From NCBI GenBank assembly GCA_025363755.1, contig JANYLQ010000052.1, positions 59,736 to 123,735 of the forward strand: a stretch of DNA of 64,000 bases, read 5' to 3'. The position numbers and the translations under genes are program-made. This DNA is from Hyphomicrobiales bacterium (GTDB lineage: Bacteria; Pseudomonadota; Alphaproteobacteria; Rhizobiales; Aestuariivirgaceae). Position 1 is the first letter of the stretch; every line of letters starts with the position of its first letter. Below the pieces are notes generated by a model. That model searched no databases, was not told where the DNA came from, and saw nothing but the letters and a program-made list of their open reading frames with translations. Shown in pieces: positions 7,403-15,818 of this stretch.

Positions 7403-8934
7403 CAGTTCATCAAATCCGGCAATTCGCTCTCACGCATTGCTACAAATTCATTCAACCCTTGTGCAATGCCTTCATCCATCTTAGGTTTCTCATAAGCAGC
7501 CAACGCAGCCTTGGCCTTTTCGCGGCCGCGCGTGTCGTGGTCTTTAGCCCCTTCCGCCGACCACTGTTCATAGGGATTGAAATCCATGATCGTTGGCATG
7601 AAGAAGGCTTTCTCAAAATGTTCAAGCGTGTGCGCAGTTCCAAGGAAATGACCGGCAGGTCCCACTTCACGCACGGCGGCCATAGCGTCTTTGAAATCAT
7701 CAAACTTCAAACCGCCTGCATATTTATACCAACTGCCCAACTGCTCACAATCAGTCATAAATTTGGAATAGCCGCAAGCCAGTCCTGCTTCGAGCCACCC
7801 CGCCACATGCCAGATATAGTTTGCACCCGATAAGATTGCCGCATGCATCAGCATGTTGGACTCGTAACCTGCTTGCGCATCATTGAGTTTTGACCCCACA
7901 TGAAAACCTGATGTGCGCCAAGGCAGTTTATATTTACGCGCCAGTTGCCCCATCACAAACATCATCTGCGCAGCTTCCGGCGTGCCACCCATTGGTGCTC
8001 CGGTTTTCATGTCAACAGTCACCATAAACTGACCATAGATTTGCGGCGAACCAGCGCGGATGAGTTGCGTGAAGGCAACCCCTGCCAATGCTTCCGCATT
8101 GACCTGTGCCACAGCCCCAATCGATGATGCAGACGTCGAAGCCCCACACAATGCAAAGGGTGCCAAAATCAAAGGCTGATTATGCGACGCATAAACCCGC
8201 ATCGCATCCAACATAGTGTTGTCCCACACCAAGGGCGAATTGCAGTTGGTGATTGAAACGACGACCGGATTGTCTTTCACAAACTCTTGCCCAAAAACAA
8301 TCCCCGCCATCTTCATCACATCTTCAGCACGGTCTTTAGATGTCACGATGCCCATGAACGGTTTGTCGGAATGGGTGAGCGCAGATTGAATAATATGCAA
8401 ATGCCGCTTGGGCACCGGAATTTCCATCGGCTCGCAAATGATCGAGCTCGATGAATGCAGCTGCGGGGCCATGTAAGCTAGCTTGTGAAAATTTTGCAGA
8501 TCCTCAAGCGAACCATAACGCCGCTTGCCTTCAAGATCTCGCACATAAGGCGCACCATACATCGGCACAAACACGGTATTTTTGCCGCCCACCTTAACAG
8601 TGCGCTCAGGGTTCCGCGCATGCAGTGTGAACTCCGGTGGAACGAGAGCAATCAGCGACATCAATAATTCGGGCGCTATCCGCACCCGCGTGCCCTGCAC
8701 ATCAGCACCAGCCTTTTTCCAACGCTCAATGGCATCATCATCACGAAATTCGCAGCCGATTTCTGATAAAATCTTCAGCGACTCCTGATGGATCAGCTCC
8801 ACCGCTTCGTCTGGCAGCAATTCATAAGTCGGAATTTCGCGTACTAAAGTGGGAAAGGACAGCATTGGCGTGGCCCGCAGCACCCGCCGCCCCTCGCGTC
8901 CGCCTGCGCGGCGATTATGGACAGTATCAATCAT
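7402..8934 (-). CDS. MttB-family (non-pyrrolysine) amine methyltransferase
   Basis: 510-residue member of the trimethylamine methyltransferase superfamily. MttB proper uses pyrrolysine; this ORF runs through without an in-frame amber codon and so belongs to the non-Pyl branch. That branch includes glycine-betaine methyltransferases, which pass a methyl group to a corrinoid protein. Seen: LHARNPERTVKVGG, VFVPMYGAPYVRDLEG, SSSSIICEP, QIYGQFMVTVDMKTGAPMGGTPEAAQM and the C-terminal EHFEKAFFMPTIMDFNPYEQW, all characteristic. No corrinoid protein or reductive activator is encoded nearby. It is divergent from an amine/amino-acid permease, suggesting the permease brings in its quaternary amine. Substrate is inferred only. 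Confidence 0.88.
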   Translation of the reverse strand: MIDTVHNRRAGGREGRRVLRATPMLSFPTLVREIPTYELLPDEAVELIHQESLKILSEIGCEFRDDDAIERWKKAGADVQGTRVRIAPELLMSLIALVPPEFTLHARNPERTVKVGGKNTVFVPMYGAPYVRDLEGKRRYGSLEDLQNFHKLAYMAPQLHSSSSIICEPMEIPVPKRHLHIIQSALTHSDKPFMGIVTSKDRAEDVMKMAGIVFGQEFVKDNPVVVSITNCNSPLVWDNTMLDAMRVYASHNQPLILAPFALCGASTSASSIGAVAQVNAEALAGVAFTQLIRAGSPQIYGQFMVTVDMKTGAPMGGTPEAAQMMFVMGQLARKYKLPWRTSGFHVGSKLNDAQAGYESNMLMHAAILSGANYIWHVAGWLEAGLACGYSKFMTDCEQLGSWYKYAGGLKFDDFKDAMAAVREVGPAGHFLGTAHTLEHFEKAFFMPTIMDFNPYEQWSAEGAKDHDTRGREKAKAALAAYEKPKMDEGIAQGLNEFVAMRESELPDLMN

Positions 8935-9064
8935 GGTTCACCTTATCACTTGATTTGAAACTGTGAAGGGATGGCGTGTAATGAGCAGCAAACTGGACTC
9001 AATCCAAACGGTTGACGCACTGCCACAAAGCGGCCACAATGTGGTTAAGGGGTTTTTAACTTTT

Positions 9065-9103
9065 CAAACGTGGGGACGTTTGCACAAGTTTTATTTCAAA
9101 CGT
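9065..9103. promoter_or_regulatory. Inverted plus direct repeat, CAAACGT, candidate operator
   Basis: CAAACGT (9065-9071), GGGG, ACGTTTG (9076-9082), then a third CAAACGT (9097-9103). The three half-sites lie 40-80 bp before the permease start, in the region shared with the divergent MttB-like gene. The pattern suggests a dimeric regulator with an extra half-site; no regulator gene lies adjacent. Confidence 0.4.
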
Positions 9104-9142
9104 AACGCGCGGGTCGCCTCTGACCGCATAAGGGAGAGCCAA

Positions 9143-10666
9143 ATGGCAGACAATAAACATATGAGTGAGGACGAAAAAGTCCTCCACGGAATGGGCTATG
9201 CGCAGGAATTATCCCGCCGCATGGGGCCGTTCCAAAATTTTGCAATTTCATTCTCAATCATCTGCATTCTTGCGGGTGGTATCACATCTTATCCGCTCGC
9301 GCTGACAACTGGCGGCGGTTTTGAAGTCGCAATTGGTTGGTTGATCGGCGGCTTGTTTGCGCTGGTCGTAGCGGCTTCACTTGGACAAATCGCTTCAGCC
9401 TATCCAACTGCTGGTGGCCTCTATCATTGGTCTTCCATTCTTGGCGGTAGGGGTTGGGGCTGGGCGACGGCGTGGATTAACCTTCTCGGCCTGATCTTTG
9501 TGGTTGCGTCCGTGAACGTCGGTGTTTACGCACTGTTCCGTGACTTGGTACTGGCTGGTGTGTTCCATATGGATGTATCTGGCTTTACGATTACCCATCA
9601 GATCGTTGCAGTCGTGCTCATCACTTTGACGCAGGCGCTGTTCAACCATTTCGGCATTAAGCTGACCACAATGCTCACTGATTTTTCAGGGTATCTGATT
9701 TTTGTGGTCGCAATTCTTCTGACACTTACATTTCTCATATGGGGTGCAAGCCACGACTTTTCGCGTGTATTTGCCTTTGTTAACAATACAGGTGATGCAG
9801 GCGGCGGATATGTGCCAACAGCCACTGGAGCTGTAACAGCATTCCTCGTTGGTCTGCTCTATCCACTTTACACCATTACTGGTTTTGATGCTTCGGCGCA
9901 CACTTCCGAAGAAACGCGTGATGCACGTAATGCTGTCCCAAAAGGCATGCTGCATTCAGTGTTCTGGTCATTGCTGTTTGGTTTGATTATGGCGATCTCA
10001 TTCCTGATGGCGACACCTGATCTTGTCGCGTCAGCCAAAGAGGGTGGCAATGCTTGGTTTAACTTGTTCAACAATTTGCCAGCCCCGACAGCACTGAAAT
10101 CGCTTTTGGCAATTGGCATCGTTGTTGCCAACTATATCTGCGCGCTTGCTGGACTCACATCTACATCGCGGATGATTTATGCGTTCGCACGTGATGGTGG
10201 CTTGCCTGCTTCTAAAGTATTAGCAACTGTGAACCCAGTATATCGCACTCCCGTGCCTGCAATCTGGGCAGGTGCTGTGTTGGCGGTTCTGGCAACACTG
10301 TACTCGCCGGCCTTTGCTGCTTTGGCTGCGGGCTGCGCATTGTTCCTTTATGTATCTTATGCAATGCCAGTGGCTGCTGGATTCTTTGCAGAAGGTAACA
10401 AATGGAAAGAGTTTGGCCCATTCCGCCTAGGCATGTGGTCGAAACCTTTCGCTGTGATCACCATGCTAGGTGTTTTGATTTTGATGTACGCTGGCATTCA
10501 GCCGCCATTTGATATCTTGATCAACTATGCGATCGGCTTGATTGTACTTTTGATCGTTGGTTGGCTGGTTGTTAGAAATACATTCAAAGGCCCACCAATG
10601 GGTGCTGAAATTGCCAAGCGTCAGTCAGCAATTGCAGCACAAGAAAAAGCTCTGGCCGGTGGCTGA
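9143..10666 (+). CDS. APC-family permease, amino acid/choline transporter (2.A.3.4-like)
   Basis: Twelve-helix inner-membrane transporter. The N-terminal signature (ELSRRMGPFQNFAISFSIICILAG, then SYPLALTTGGGFEVAIGW and SAYPTAGGLYHWSSILGG) is that of the GABA/choline permease subgroup; HTSEETRDARNAVPKGM near residue 255 is also typical. The product is 507 residues from ATG 9143, which has AGGGAGAG just before it. An in-frame start at 8963 would add 60 hydrophilic residues unlike the family and would cover the candidate operator. A terminator follows. Its neighbour suggests betaine, choline or a related amine as substrate. Confidence 0.87.
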   Translation: MADNKHMSEDEKVLHGMGYAQELSRRMGPFQNFAISFSIICILAGGITSYPLALTTGGGFEVAIGWLIGGLFALVVAASLGQIASAYPTAGGLYHWSSILGGRGWGWATAWINLLGLIFVVASVNVGVYALFRDLVLAGVFHMDVSGFTITHQIVAVVLITLTQALFNHFGIKLTTMLTDFSGYLIFVVAILLTLTFLIWGASHDFSRVFAFVNNTGDAGGGYVPTATGAVTAFLVGLLYPLYTITGFDASAHTSEETRDARNAVPKGMLHSVFWSLLFGLIMAISFLMATPDLVASAKEGGNAWFNLFNNLPAPTALKSLLAIGIVVANYICALAGLTSTSRMIYAFARDGGLPASKVLATVNPVYRTPVPAIWAGAVLAVLATLYSPAFAALAAGCALFLYVSYAMPVAAGFFAEGNKWKEFGPFRLGMWSKPFAVITMLGVLILMYAGIQPPFDILINYAIGLIVLLIVGWLVVRNTFKGPPMGAEIAKRQSAIAAQEKALAGG

Positions 10667-10686
10667 TAAACCACTGATATAATAAG

Positions 10687-10715
10687 AGGGCGGCCTTTTG
10701 GTCGCCCTTTTTTTT
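10687..10715 (+). terminator. Intrinsic terminator of the permease gene
   Basis: AGGGCGGCC (10687-10695) pairs with GGTCGCCCT (10700-10708), one G-T wobble, TTTT loop, followed by a run of eight T. It separates the permease from the downstream oxidoreductase operon. Confidence 0.9.
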
Positions 10716-10731
10716 ATGCCATAAGGGGCAG

Positions 10732-12090
10732 ATGGATAAAAGATTCGATATTGCGGTGATTGGTGGTGGCGTAGTGGGGTTGGCCATCCTGCGCCGTTTT
10801 GCAATGAGTGGGCTCACATGTGTGTTGCTGGAAAAGGGTGCCGATATTTTATCGGGTGCATCCAAGGGCAACAGCGCACTTCTCCACACAGGTTTCGATG
10901 CGCCAGCAAAATCACTTGAACTGCAATGTATGCAAGCGGGATATCAAGAATATTTCAACATACGCCAAAAGCTTAATCTGCCTCTGCTTGAAACAGGCGC
11001 ACTTGTTATTGCTTGGACGCAAGAAGAATCGGCGGCGCTTGATGGCATTGTTGAGAAGGCGCATGCGAACAGTGTCAGCGACGTAAAACGCCTGACTCAA
11101 ACTGAAATTCGAATCCGCGAACCGCAAATATCAAAATCCGCTTTAGGTGCTGTGTTGGTGCCAGGCGAACATGTGATTGATCCGTGGTCAGCACCTTTGG
11201 CTTATGCGCAGCAAGCGATAGCCCATGGCGCAGTGATCTTGCGCAATGCGGAGGTTACACGTGTTGAGCGAGCAAATAGCGATTGGCGAATAACGAGCAG
11301 GTCAGGTGACGTATTAGCGAGCACTGTAATTAATGCGGCTGGTTTGTTTGGCGATAAAGTAGAGGCTCTGGCACATGAGTCAAGCTTCACCATCAAGCCG
11401 CGCAAAGGCCAATTCGTAGTGTTTGATAAGCCCGCCGCGAAATTGGCCCGCAGCATTATTTTACCGGTGCCAAGTGAACACACAAAAGGCGTGGTTCTAT
11501 TCCGCACCATCTTCGGCAATCTTGCCATCGGCCCTACGGCAGAAGAAACCGAAGAACGCACAAACCCAACAACTGATTCTACAACGCTCGAAAAACTGAA
11601 ATCCCGCGCCATCGAAATTGTTCCAGCGCTCAAAGATATCGATGTGACCGCAATCTATGCGGGCCTGCGCCCCGCCACCGAACGTAAAGACTATATCATC
11701 GAAGCGCATAAAGTTAAAAATTGGATCAGCGTTGCGGGCATCCGCTCCACGGGCCTCACTGGTTCACTCGGTATCGCCCAGCATGTGGTAAAACTTTATG
11801 CCAAACATTTTGGCAGGCTTCCCAAAAAGCTTCCTGAAGTAATTTGGACACCCGTGCCCAATCTCGCCGAACAATCTATCCGTCCCTATATGAAAGGCGG
11901 TGAAATCATATGCCATTGCGAATGGGTCACGCGTGGCGAAATCGAAGCGGCCTGCCAAGGCCCATTGCCCGCTGGCGATTTAGGCGGATTGAAACGCCGT
12001 ACGCGTGCCATGATGGGCCGCTGCCAAGGATTTTATTGTGGCGCAGAAGTTACTACTTTGTTTGAGAAGGCCAAACATGGAACACCATGA
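10732..12090 (+). CDS. GlpA-like FAD-dependent dehydrogenase with C-terminal BFD [2Fe-2S] domain
   Basis: Probable glycerol-3-phosphate-type dehydrogenase, 452 residues. An N-terminal Rossmann FAD motif (AVIGGGVVGLAILRRF, residues 8-23) precedes a DAO fold with SKGNSALLHTGFDA, NAAGLFGDKVEALA and RPATERKDYII. A BFD-like domain at the end has ICHCEW (CxC) and, about 30 residues later, a C-x4-C (MGRCQGFYC), which should bind a [2Fe-2S] cluster. Start has the ribosome site AAGGGG. It overlaps the next gene by 14 bases and belongs with a second FAD oxidoreductase and a kinase. The whole is probably a compact glycerol (or small polyol) oxidation operon; the exact substrate is uncertain. Confidence 0.82.
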   Translation: MDKRFDIAVIGGGVVGLAILRRFAMSGLTCVLLEKGADILSGASKGNSALLHTGFDAPAKSLELQCMQAGYQEYFNIRQKLNLPLLETGALVIAWTQEESAALDGIVEKAHANSVSDVKRLTQTEIRIREPQISKSALGAVLVPGEHVIDPWSAPLAYAQQAIAHGAVILRNAEVTRVERANSDWRITSRSGDVLASTVINAAGLFGDKVEALAHESSFTIKPRKGQFVVFDKPAAKLARSIILPVPSEHTKGVVLFRTIFGNLAIGPTAEETEERTNPTTDSTTLEKLKSRAIEIVPALKDIDVTAIYAGLRPATERKDYIIEAHKVKNWISVAGIRSTGLTGSLGIAQHVVKLYAKHFGRLPKKLPEVIWTPVPNLAEQSIRPYMKGGEIICHCEWVTRGEIEAACQGPLPAGDLGGLKRRTRAMMGRCQGFYCGAEVTTLFEKAKHGTP

Positions 12091-13006
12091 GATTGTGATC
12101 ATCGGTGGGGGGCCTGCTGGCTTGGCGCTGGCGTTGGAGCTTCATACGCTCGGGTTAAAAGATGTCGTGGTATTAGAGCGTGAACTAGAAGCCGGTGGCG
12201 TCCCACGTCATTGCGGGCATTTTGGTTTTGGTATCGACAACAAAAACCGGTTCCTCACGGGCCCGAAATTCGCAATAAAACTGCGCGAGTTAGCCGAAGG
12301 CCTCGACATAAGAACTGGAACGACAGTTCTCGAATTCACTTTGCGCGGCACAATGCGCCTTCATTCGGCATCAGGCATTTCAGAAATGTCAGCAACACGC
12401 ATTATCTTAGCAACTGGCACAAGAGAATCGTCGCGCGCTGCCAGATTAATCGGTGGCAACAGATTGTCCGGTGTCATGAACACCGGAACGTTTCAACAGC
12501 TGGTTTATATCAAACACCAAAAACCATTTTCCAATCCGGTGATCATCGGCAGTGAATGGGTATCATTCTCCAATCTCTTGACCTGCCGCCACGCGAAAAT
12601 AAAACCTGTTTGCTTGATCACCGAAAACGCAAACTTAGATGCGCCATCGTATTTCGGTATCGGCGCAAGACTGGCATTCGGTGTTCCCACGAAACGAAGC
12701 ACCAAACTGGTTTCGATCAACGGCCATGAGAAAGTTGAATCAGTCGAAGTGGAAACTAATGGCCACAGAGAAACAATTGCCTGCGATGGTGTGATCATCT
12801 CTGGAAAATTTCGGTCTGAAAACGCGCTCTATTCATCAGGTTTTATAGAGCAGATAAACACTGCACCTCTCACAACCGAAAGCTACCGCAGCTCCAAACC
12901 CAACATCTATGCTGTGGGCAATGTGCTGGGCCACCTCGAAACTGCTGGCGCCTGCATGCTGCAAGGTCGTAAACTGGCGGCTATGATCGCCACTGAATTC
13001 AAATGA
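12077..13006 (+). CDS. FAD/NAD(P)-dependent oxidoreductase, partner of the GlpA-like protein
   Basis: 309-residue pyridine-nucleotide-type flavoprotein starting MEHHEIVIIGGGPAGLALALEL, the GxGxxG dinucleotide fold. ILATGTRESSRAARLIGG is the second conserved motif, and NIYAVGNVLGHLETAGACMLQGRKLA is the C-terminal FAD-binding GD-type segment. The CxxC redox disulfide of thioredoxin-reductase-like enzymes is absent; VPRHCGHFGFG holds one Cys. Homologues are encoded next to GlpA-like/BFD proteins and probably pass electrons between them and NAD(P) or quinone. The start at 12077 is chosen over an in-frame upstream ATG because it begins at the FAD fold. Confidence 0.8.
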   Translation: MEHHEIVIIGGGPAGLALALELHTLGLKDVVVLERELEAGGVPRHCGHFGFGIDNKNRFLTGPKFAIKLRELAEGLDIRTGTTVLEFTLRGTMRLHSASGISEMSATRIILATGTRESSRAARLIGGNRLSGVMNTGTFQQLVYIKHQKPFSNPVIIGSEWVSFSNLLTCRHAKIKPVCLITENANLDAPSYFGIGARLAFGVPTKRSTKLVSINGHEKVESVEVETNGHRETIACDGVIISGKFRSENALYSSGFIEQINTAPLTTESYRSSKPNIYAVGNVLGHLETAGACMLQGRKLAAMIATEFK

Positions 13007-14424
13007 AAGTCCTTGCCATAGACCAAGGCACAACAGGTACCAAAGCCTTCACGCTTGATGCAGATGGTGCCTTCACGAAAATCGCAAGCTTCGAACACAA
13101 ACAGATATATCCACAATCCGGCTGGGTCGAACATGATCCTGAAGAACTTTTGTCTCATGTCAAATCATGTATCAAGAAAGCAGGAAAAGTCGATTGCGTC
13201 GGTATTGCCAATCAAGGCGAAACCATTGTGGCTTGGGATAAGGAAACTGGAAAGCCAGTCTATAAGGCAATTGTGTGGCAAGATGATCGCACCAAGAAAA
13301 TCACCGAAGAGCTAAAAGGCACGGGTGCAGAAGCGCTCACCCAACATAAAGCGGACCTGCCGCTCGACCCTTATTTCAGCGCATCAAAATTCCGGTGGAT
13401 ATTGGATCATGTTCCAGAATCTCGCATTTTACTTTCCGCCGGAAGACTGCGGCTGGGCACCAGCGATGCTTATTTCCTAGATCGCCTCACCGGAACATTC
13501 GCCACCGATGTCACGACGGCTTCGCGCACCTCTTTGATGGCGCTTAATACCTTGCAGTGGGACGATGAACTCTGCGACCTGTTCGGTGTGCCACGAGAAT
13601 GCCTGCCCGAAATCCGTAGCACCACCGGCCCTTTCGGCATGATTGGCAAAACCCCCGTCACGGCCAGTCTCGTGGATCAACAAGCCGCCCTCTTTGGCCA
13701 TGGCTGCATGAATGTGGGCGATGCGAAGATCACTTTTGGCACTGGCGCATTTGCATTGGCCTTGGCCGGATACGCGCGGCCGCTGAAAAATGATTCAGGC
13801 TTGCTGCCCACTGTCGCTTGGCAAATTAGCCAGCAACCGCCGCTCTTTGCCGTTGATGGGGGAGTTTACAATGCAGCCTCCGCCGTAAATTGGGCCAGGA
13901 GCTTGGGCCTCTTCAACGATTATGAAGACATCAACAGTTTTAAATCCGAAAGCGCTTTATCCCGCGGCCTGGTCTTCGTGCCCGCTCTTTCCGGCCTCGC
14001 TTGCCCTCATTGGGACCGTGCAGCGGCTGGTCTCTGGCTTGGCATGGGCCTCGACACAACAAAGCAGGATATGATGCAGGCCGTCCTCGAAGGTATAGCC
14101 TTGCGCTCCCAAGAAGTCGTGCGCGCTATAGACCGCATGTGTGAAAAAGGAAGTTTCATTTCGATTGATGGGGGCCTCAGCGACAATCCTTATTTCGGCC
14201 AATTCCTAGCTAACGCTCTCAACCGCAAAGTGGTGGTCGCCGGAAGCGCTGATCTTACAGCATTGGGAACGGCTCGCATGGCGATGATCGGTTTAGGTGC
14301 AAAATCATTGCCACCATTGCCCAAGCCAAAACATATCTTCGAACCGACCCAACCGATTTCCGCAAAACTCCTTTCGCGCTTTGATATCGCCGTGATCAGA
14401 TCAAGAGGCTGGAAGAATTTTTAG
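13003..14424 (+). CDS. FGGY-family kinase, glycerol kinase-like
   Basis: 473-residue sugar/polyol kinase. The N-terminal phosphate-1 motif LAIDQGTTGTKAF, then GIANQGETIVAWDKETGKPVYKAIVWQDDRT, closely parallel glycerol kinase. LTGTFATDVTTASRTSL, ITFGTGAFAL and the C-terminal SIDGGLSDNPYFGQFLANAL complete the ATPase fold. It overlaps the preceding gene by ATGA. In context it would phosphorylate the polyol that the GlpA-like dehydrogenase then oxidises. It is shorter and more divergent than E. coli GlpK, so erythritol- or glycerol-like substrates both remain possible. Confidence 0.85.
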   Translation: MKVLAIDQGTTGTKAFTLDADGAFTKIASFEHKQIYPQSGWVEHDPEELLSHVKSCIKKAGKVDCVGIANQGETIVAWDKETGKPVYKAIVWQDDRTKKITEELKGTGAEALTQHKADLPLDPYFSASKFRWILDHVPESRILLSAGRLRLGTSDAYFLDRLTGTFATDVTTASRTSLMALNTLQWDDELCDLFGVPRECLPEIRSTTGPFGMIGKTPVTASLVDQQAALFGHGCMNVGDAKITFGTGAFALALAGYARPLKNDSGLLPTVAWQISQQPPLFAVDGGVYNAASAVNWARSLGLFNDYEDINSFKSESALSRGLVFVPALSGLACPHWDRAAAGLWLGMGLDTTKQDMMQAVLEGIALRSQEVVRAIDRMCEKGSFISIDGGLSDNPYFGQFLANALNRKVVVAGSADLTALGTARMAMIGLGAKSLPPLPKPKHIFEPTQPISAKLLSRFDIAVIRSRGWKNF

Positions 14425-14476
14425 TTGAATTAAAGCACCCCCATCCCCACATATCCGGCATTCGGAGGGTCGCATC

Positions 14477-14920
14477 ATGATTTTCATCTTAAACGTTCTT
14501 TGGTTTGTGCTGGGCGGTTTCATCGCTGGTCTGGCTTGGATATTGGCTGGCATCATCATGGCCATCACTATCATTGGCCTACCCTTTGTGCCAACCTGTT
14601 TTCGTCTTGCGCGCTACACGTTCTGGCCTTTCGGCTATGACATTGTTTCGCGCGATCAGTTGACCGGTCAATCAGATATCGGCACAGGTGCTATCGGTAC
14701 AATTGGCAATATTGTTTGGTTCGTATTTGCGGGATGGTGGTTGGCATTGATGCATATCTCTGCTGCCATAGCGCTCACAGTGACCATAATTGGGATTCCG
14801 TTCGCTTGGGCTCACGTGAAGCTGGCTATTGCTTCGCTCTTCCCGATTGGCAAAAGAATCGTCGCTGTTGATGAGCTACGTCTATTGCCTATTCGGCAAG
14901 GTCAAACTCATTCGGTTTAA
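14477..14920 (+). CDS. yccF: YccF-family (DUF307) membrane protein
   Basis: 147-residue inner-membrane protein with the duplicated YccF domain. The first copy is FILNVLWFVLGGFIAGLAWI... with TIIGLPFVPTCFRLARYTFWPFG; the second is IGNIVWFVFAGWWLALMHI... with TIIGIPFAWAHVKLAIASLFPIGK. Function is unknown. A CGGAGGG ribosome site precedes the ATG. The 3' end overlaps convergent hslO by 32 bases. Confidence 0.9.
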   Translation: MIFILNVLWFVLGGFIAGLAWILAGIIMAITIIGLPFVPTCFRLARYTFWPFGYDIVSRDQLTGQSDIGTGAIGTIGNIVWFVFAGWWLALMHISAAIALTVTIIGIPFAWAHVKLAIASLFPIGKRIVAVDELRLLPIRQGQTHSV

Positions 14921-15818
14921 ACTGATAGGCCGTCGAACAAAACTCACACGCCACTTCAATCGTGCCGTCTTTCACCATGTCGGCACGATCCCCACCAGAA
15001 AAATTTGTGAGCATCGCTGAAACAGCCTCGCGCGAACAGCTGCAATACCGATTGATTGGAATGGCTGGATAAACCGTAACCCCGTCCTCGTGGTAAAGGC
15101 GGTACAAAATTTCCTCGGCAGTCAATGTTGGGTCAAGAAGTTCATGATCCTCAACTGTATCGAGCAACAGCCGTGCTTTTACCCAATTATCATCTTCCGG
15201 CGTTTCAATTTCAGAACCTTCGGGCGCATCGCCAGAGGGAAAATTCATCGGCGGCAAACCACCCTCGACCGGAATGTGCTGAACTAAGATAGCGCCCACG
15301 CGCCAATGCGGTTTCTTTTCGCCGCGCTCAAATAACGGGCCGGCCGCCATGCGCAAACGCGTTGGAATTTGTTCGGACTGTTGAAAATATGTGTGCGCGG
15401 CATCAACCAATGTTGAGGAGCCAAGCGGCACAATGCCTTGGTAACGTTCCATGTCAGCACCTTGATCAACCGTCATGCCGAGATAGCCTTCACCCAGCAA
15501 TTGCTTTTGATCGGGTTTAGCGAGTGCATCCAATTTTTCTTTTGAAAATTTTGCACAGCCCCGCACACCGCCAGGCGCCGCATAATCAGCAACGATCATA
15601 CTCACGGGCCCAGAGGTTTTCGTCTGCACAATAAATTTGCCGTCAAATTTTAAAGCCGTCCCCAACATCGCTGTGAGCGCGATGCTTTCAGCGAGCAATG
15701 CGGAAACTGGTTCAGGGTAATCATGGCGCGAAACAATATCATCAATCACCGCACCAAGACGCACAATGCGCCCGCGCACGCCAAGTGGCTTAACTGCAAA
15801 TGGAATAACCTGGTCCAT
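14889..15818 (-). CDS. hslO: Redox-regulated chaperone Hsp33
   Basis: Holdase activated by oxidation when its zinc-bound cysteines form disulfides. 309 residues from MDQVIPFAVK. Early LRVRGRIVRLG-like segment, central MTVDQGADMERYQGIVPL, and the C-terminal zinc switch CSCSREAV (CxC) with CEFCSTAYQF (CxxC). The start ATG overlaps the argF stop by one base (TGATG), so it follows argD-argF in one transcript. An in-frame ATG 18 bases upstream lies inside argF and is less likely. Confidence 0.95.
   Translation of the reverse strand: MDQVIPFAVKPLGVRGRIVRLGAVIDDIVSRHDYPEPVSALLAESIALTAMLGTALKFDGKFIVQTKTSGPVSMIVADYAAPGGVRGCAKFSKEKLDALAKPDQKQLLGEGYLGMTVDQGADMERYQGIVPLGSSTLVDAAHTYFQQSEQIPTRLRMAAGPLFERGEKKPHWRVGAILVQHIPVEGGLPPMNFPSGDAPEGSEIETPEDDNWVKARLLLDTVEDHELLDPTLTAEEILYRLYHEDGVTVYPAIPINRYCSCSREAVSAMLTNFSGGDRADMVKDGTIEVACEFCSTAYQFKPNEFDLAE

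Noticed and set aside
7402..8934. Pyrrolysine-containing trimethylamine methyltransferase
   Set aside because: The frame contains no internal amber codon and relatives of this branch use none.
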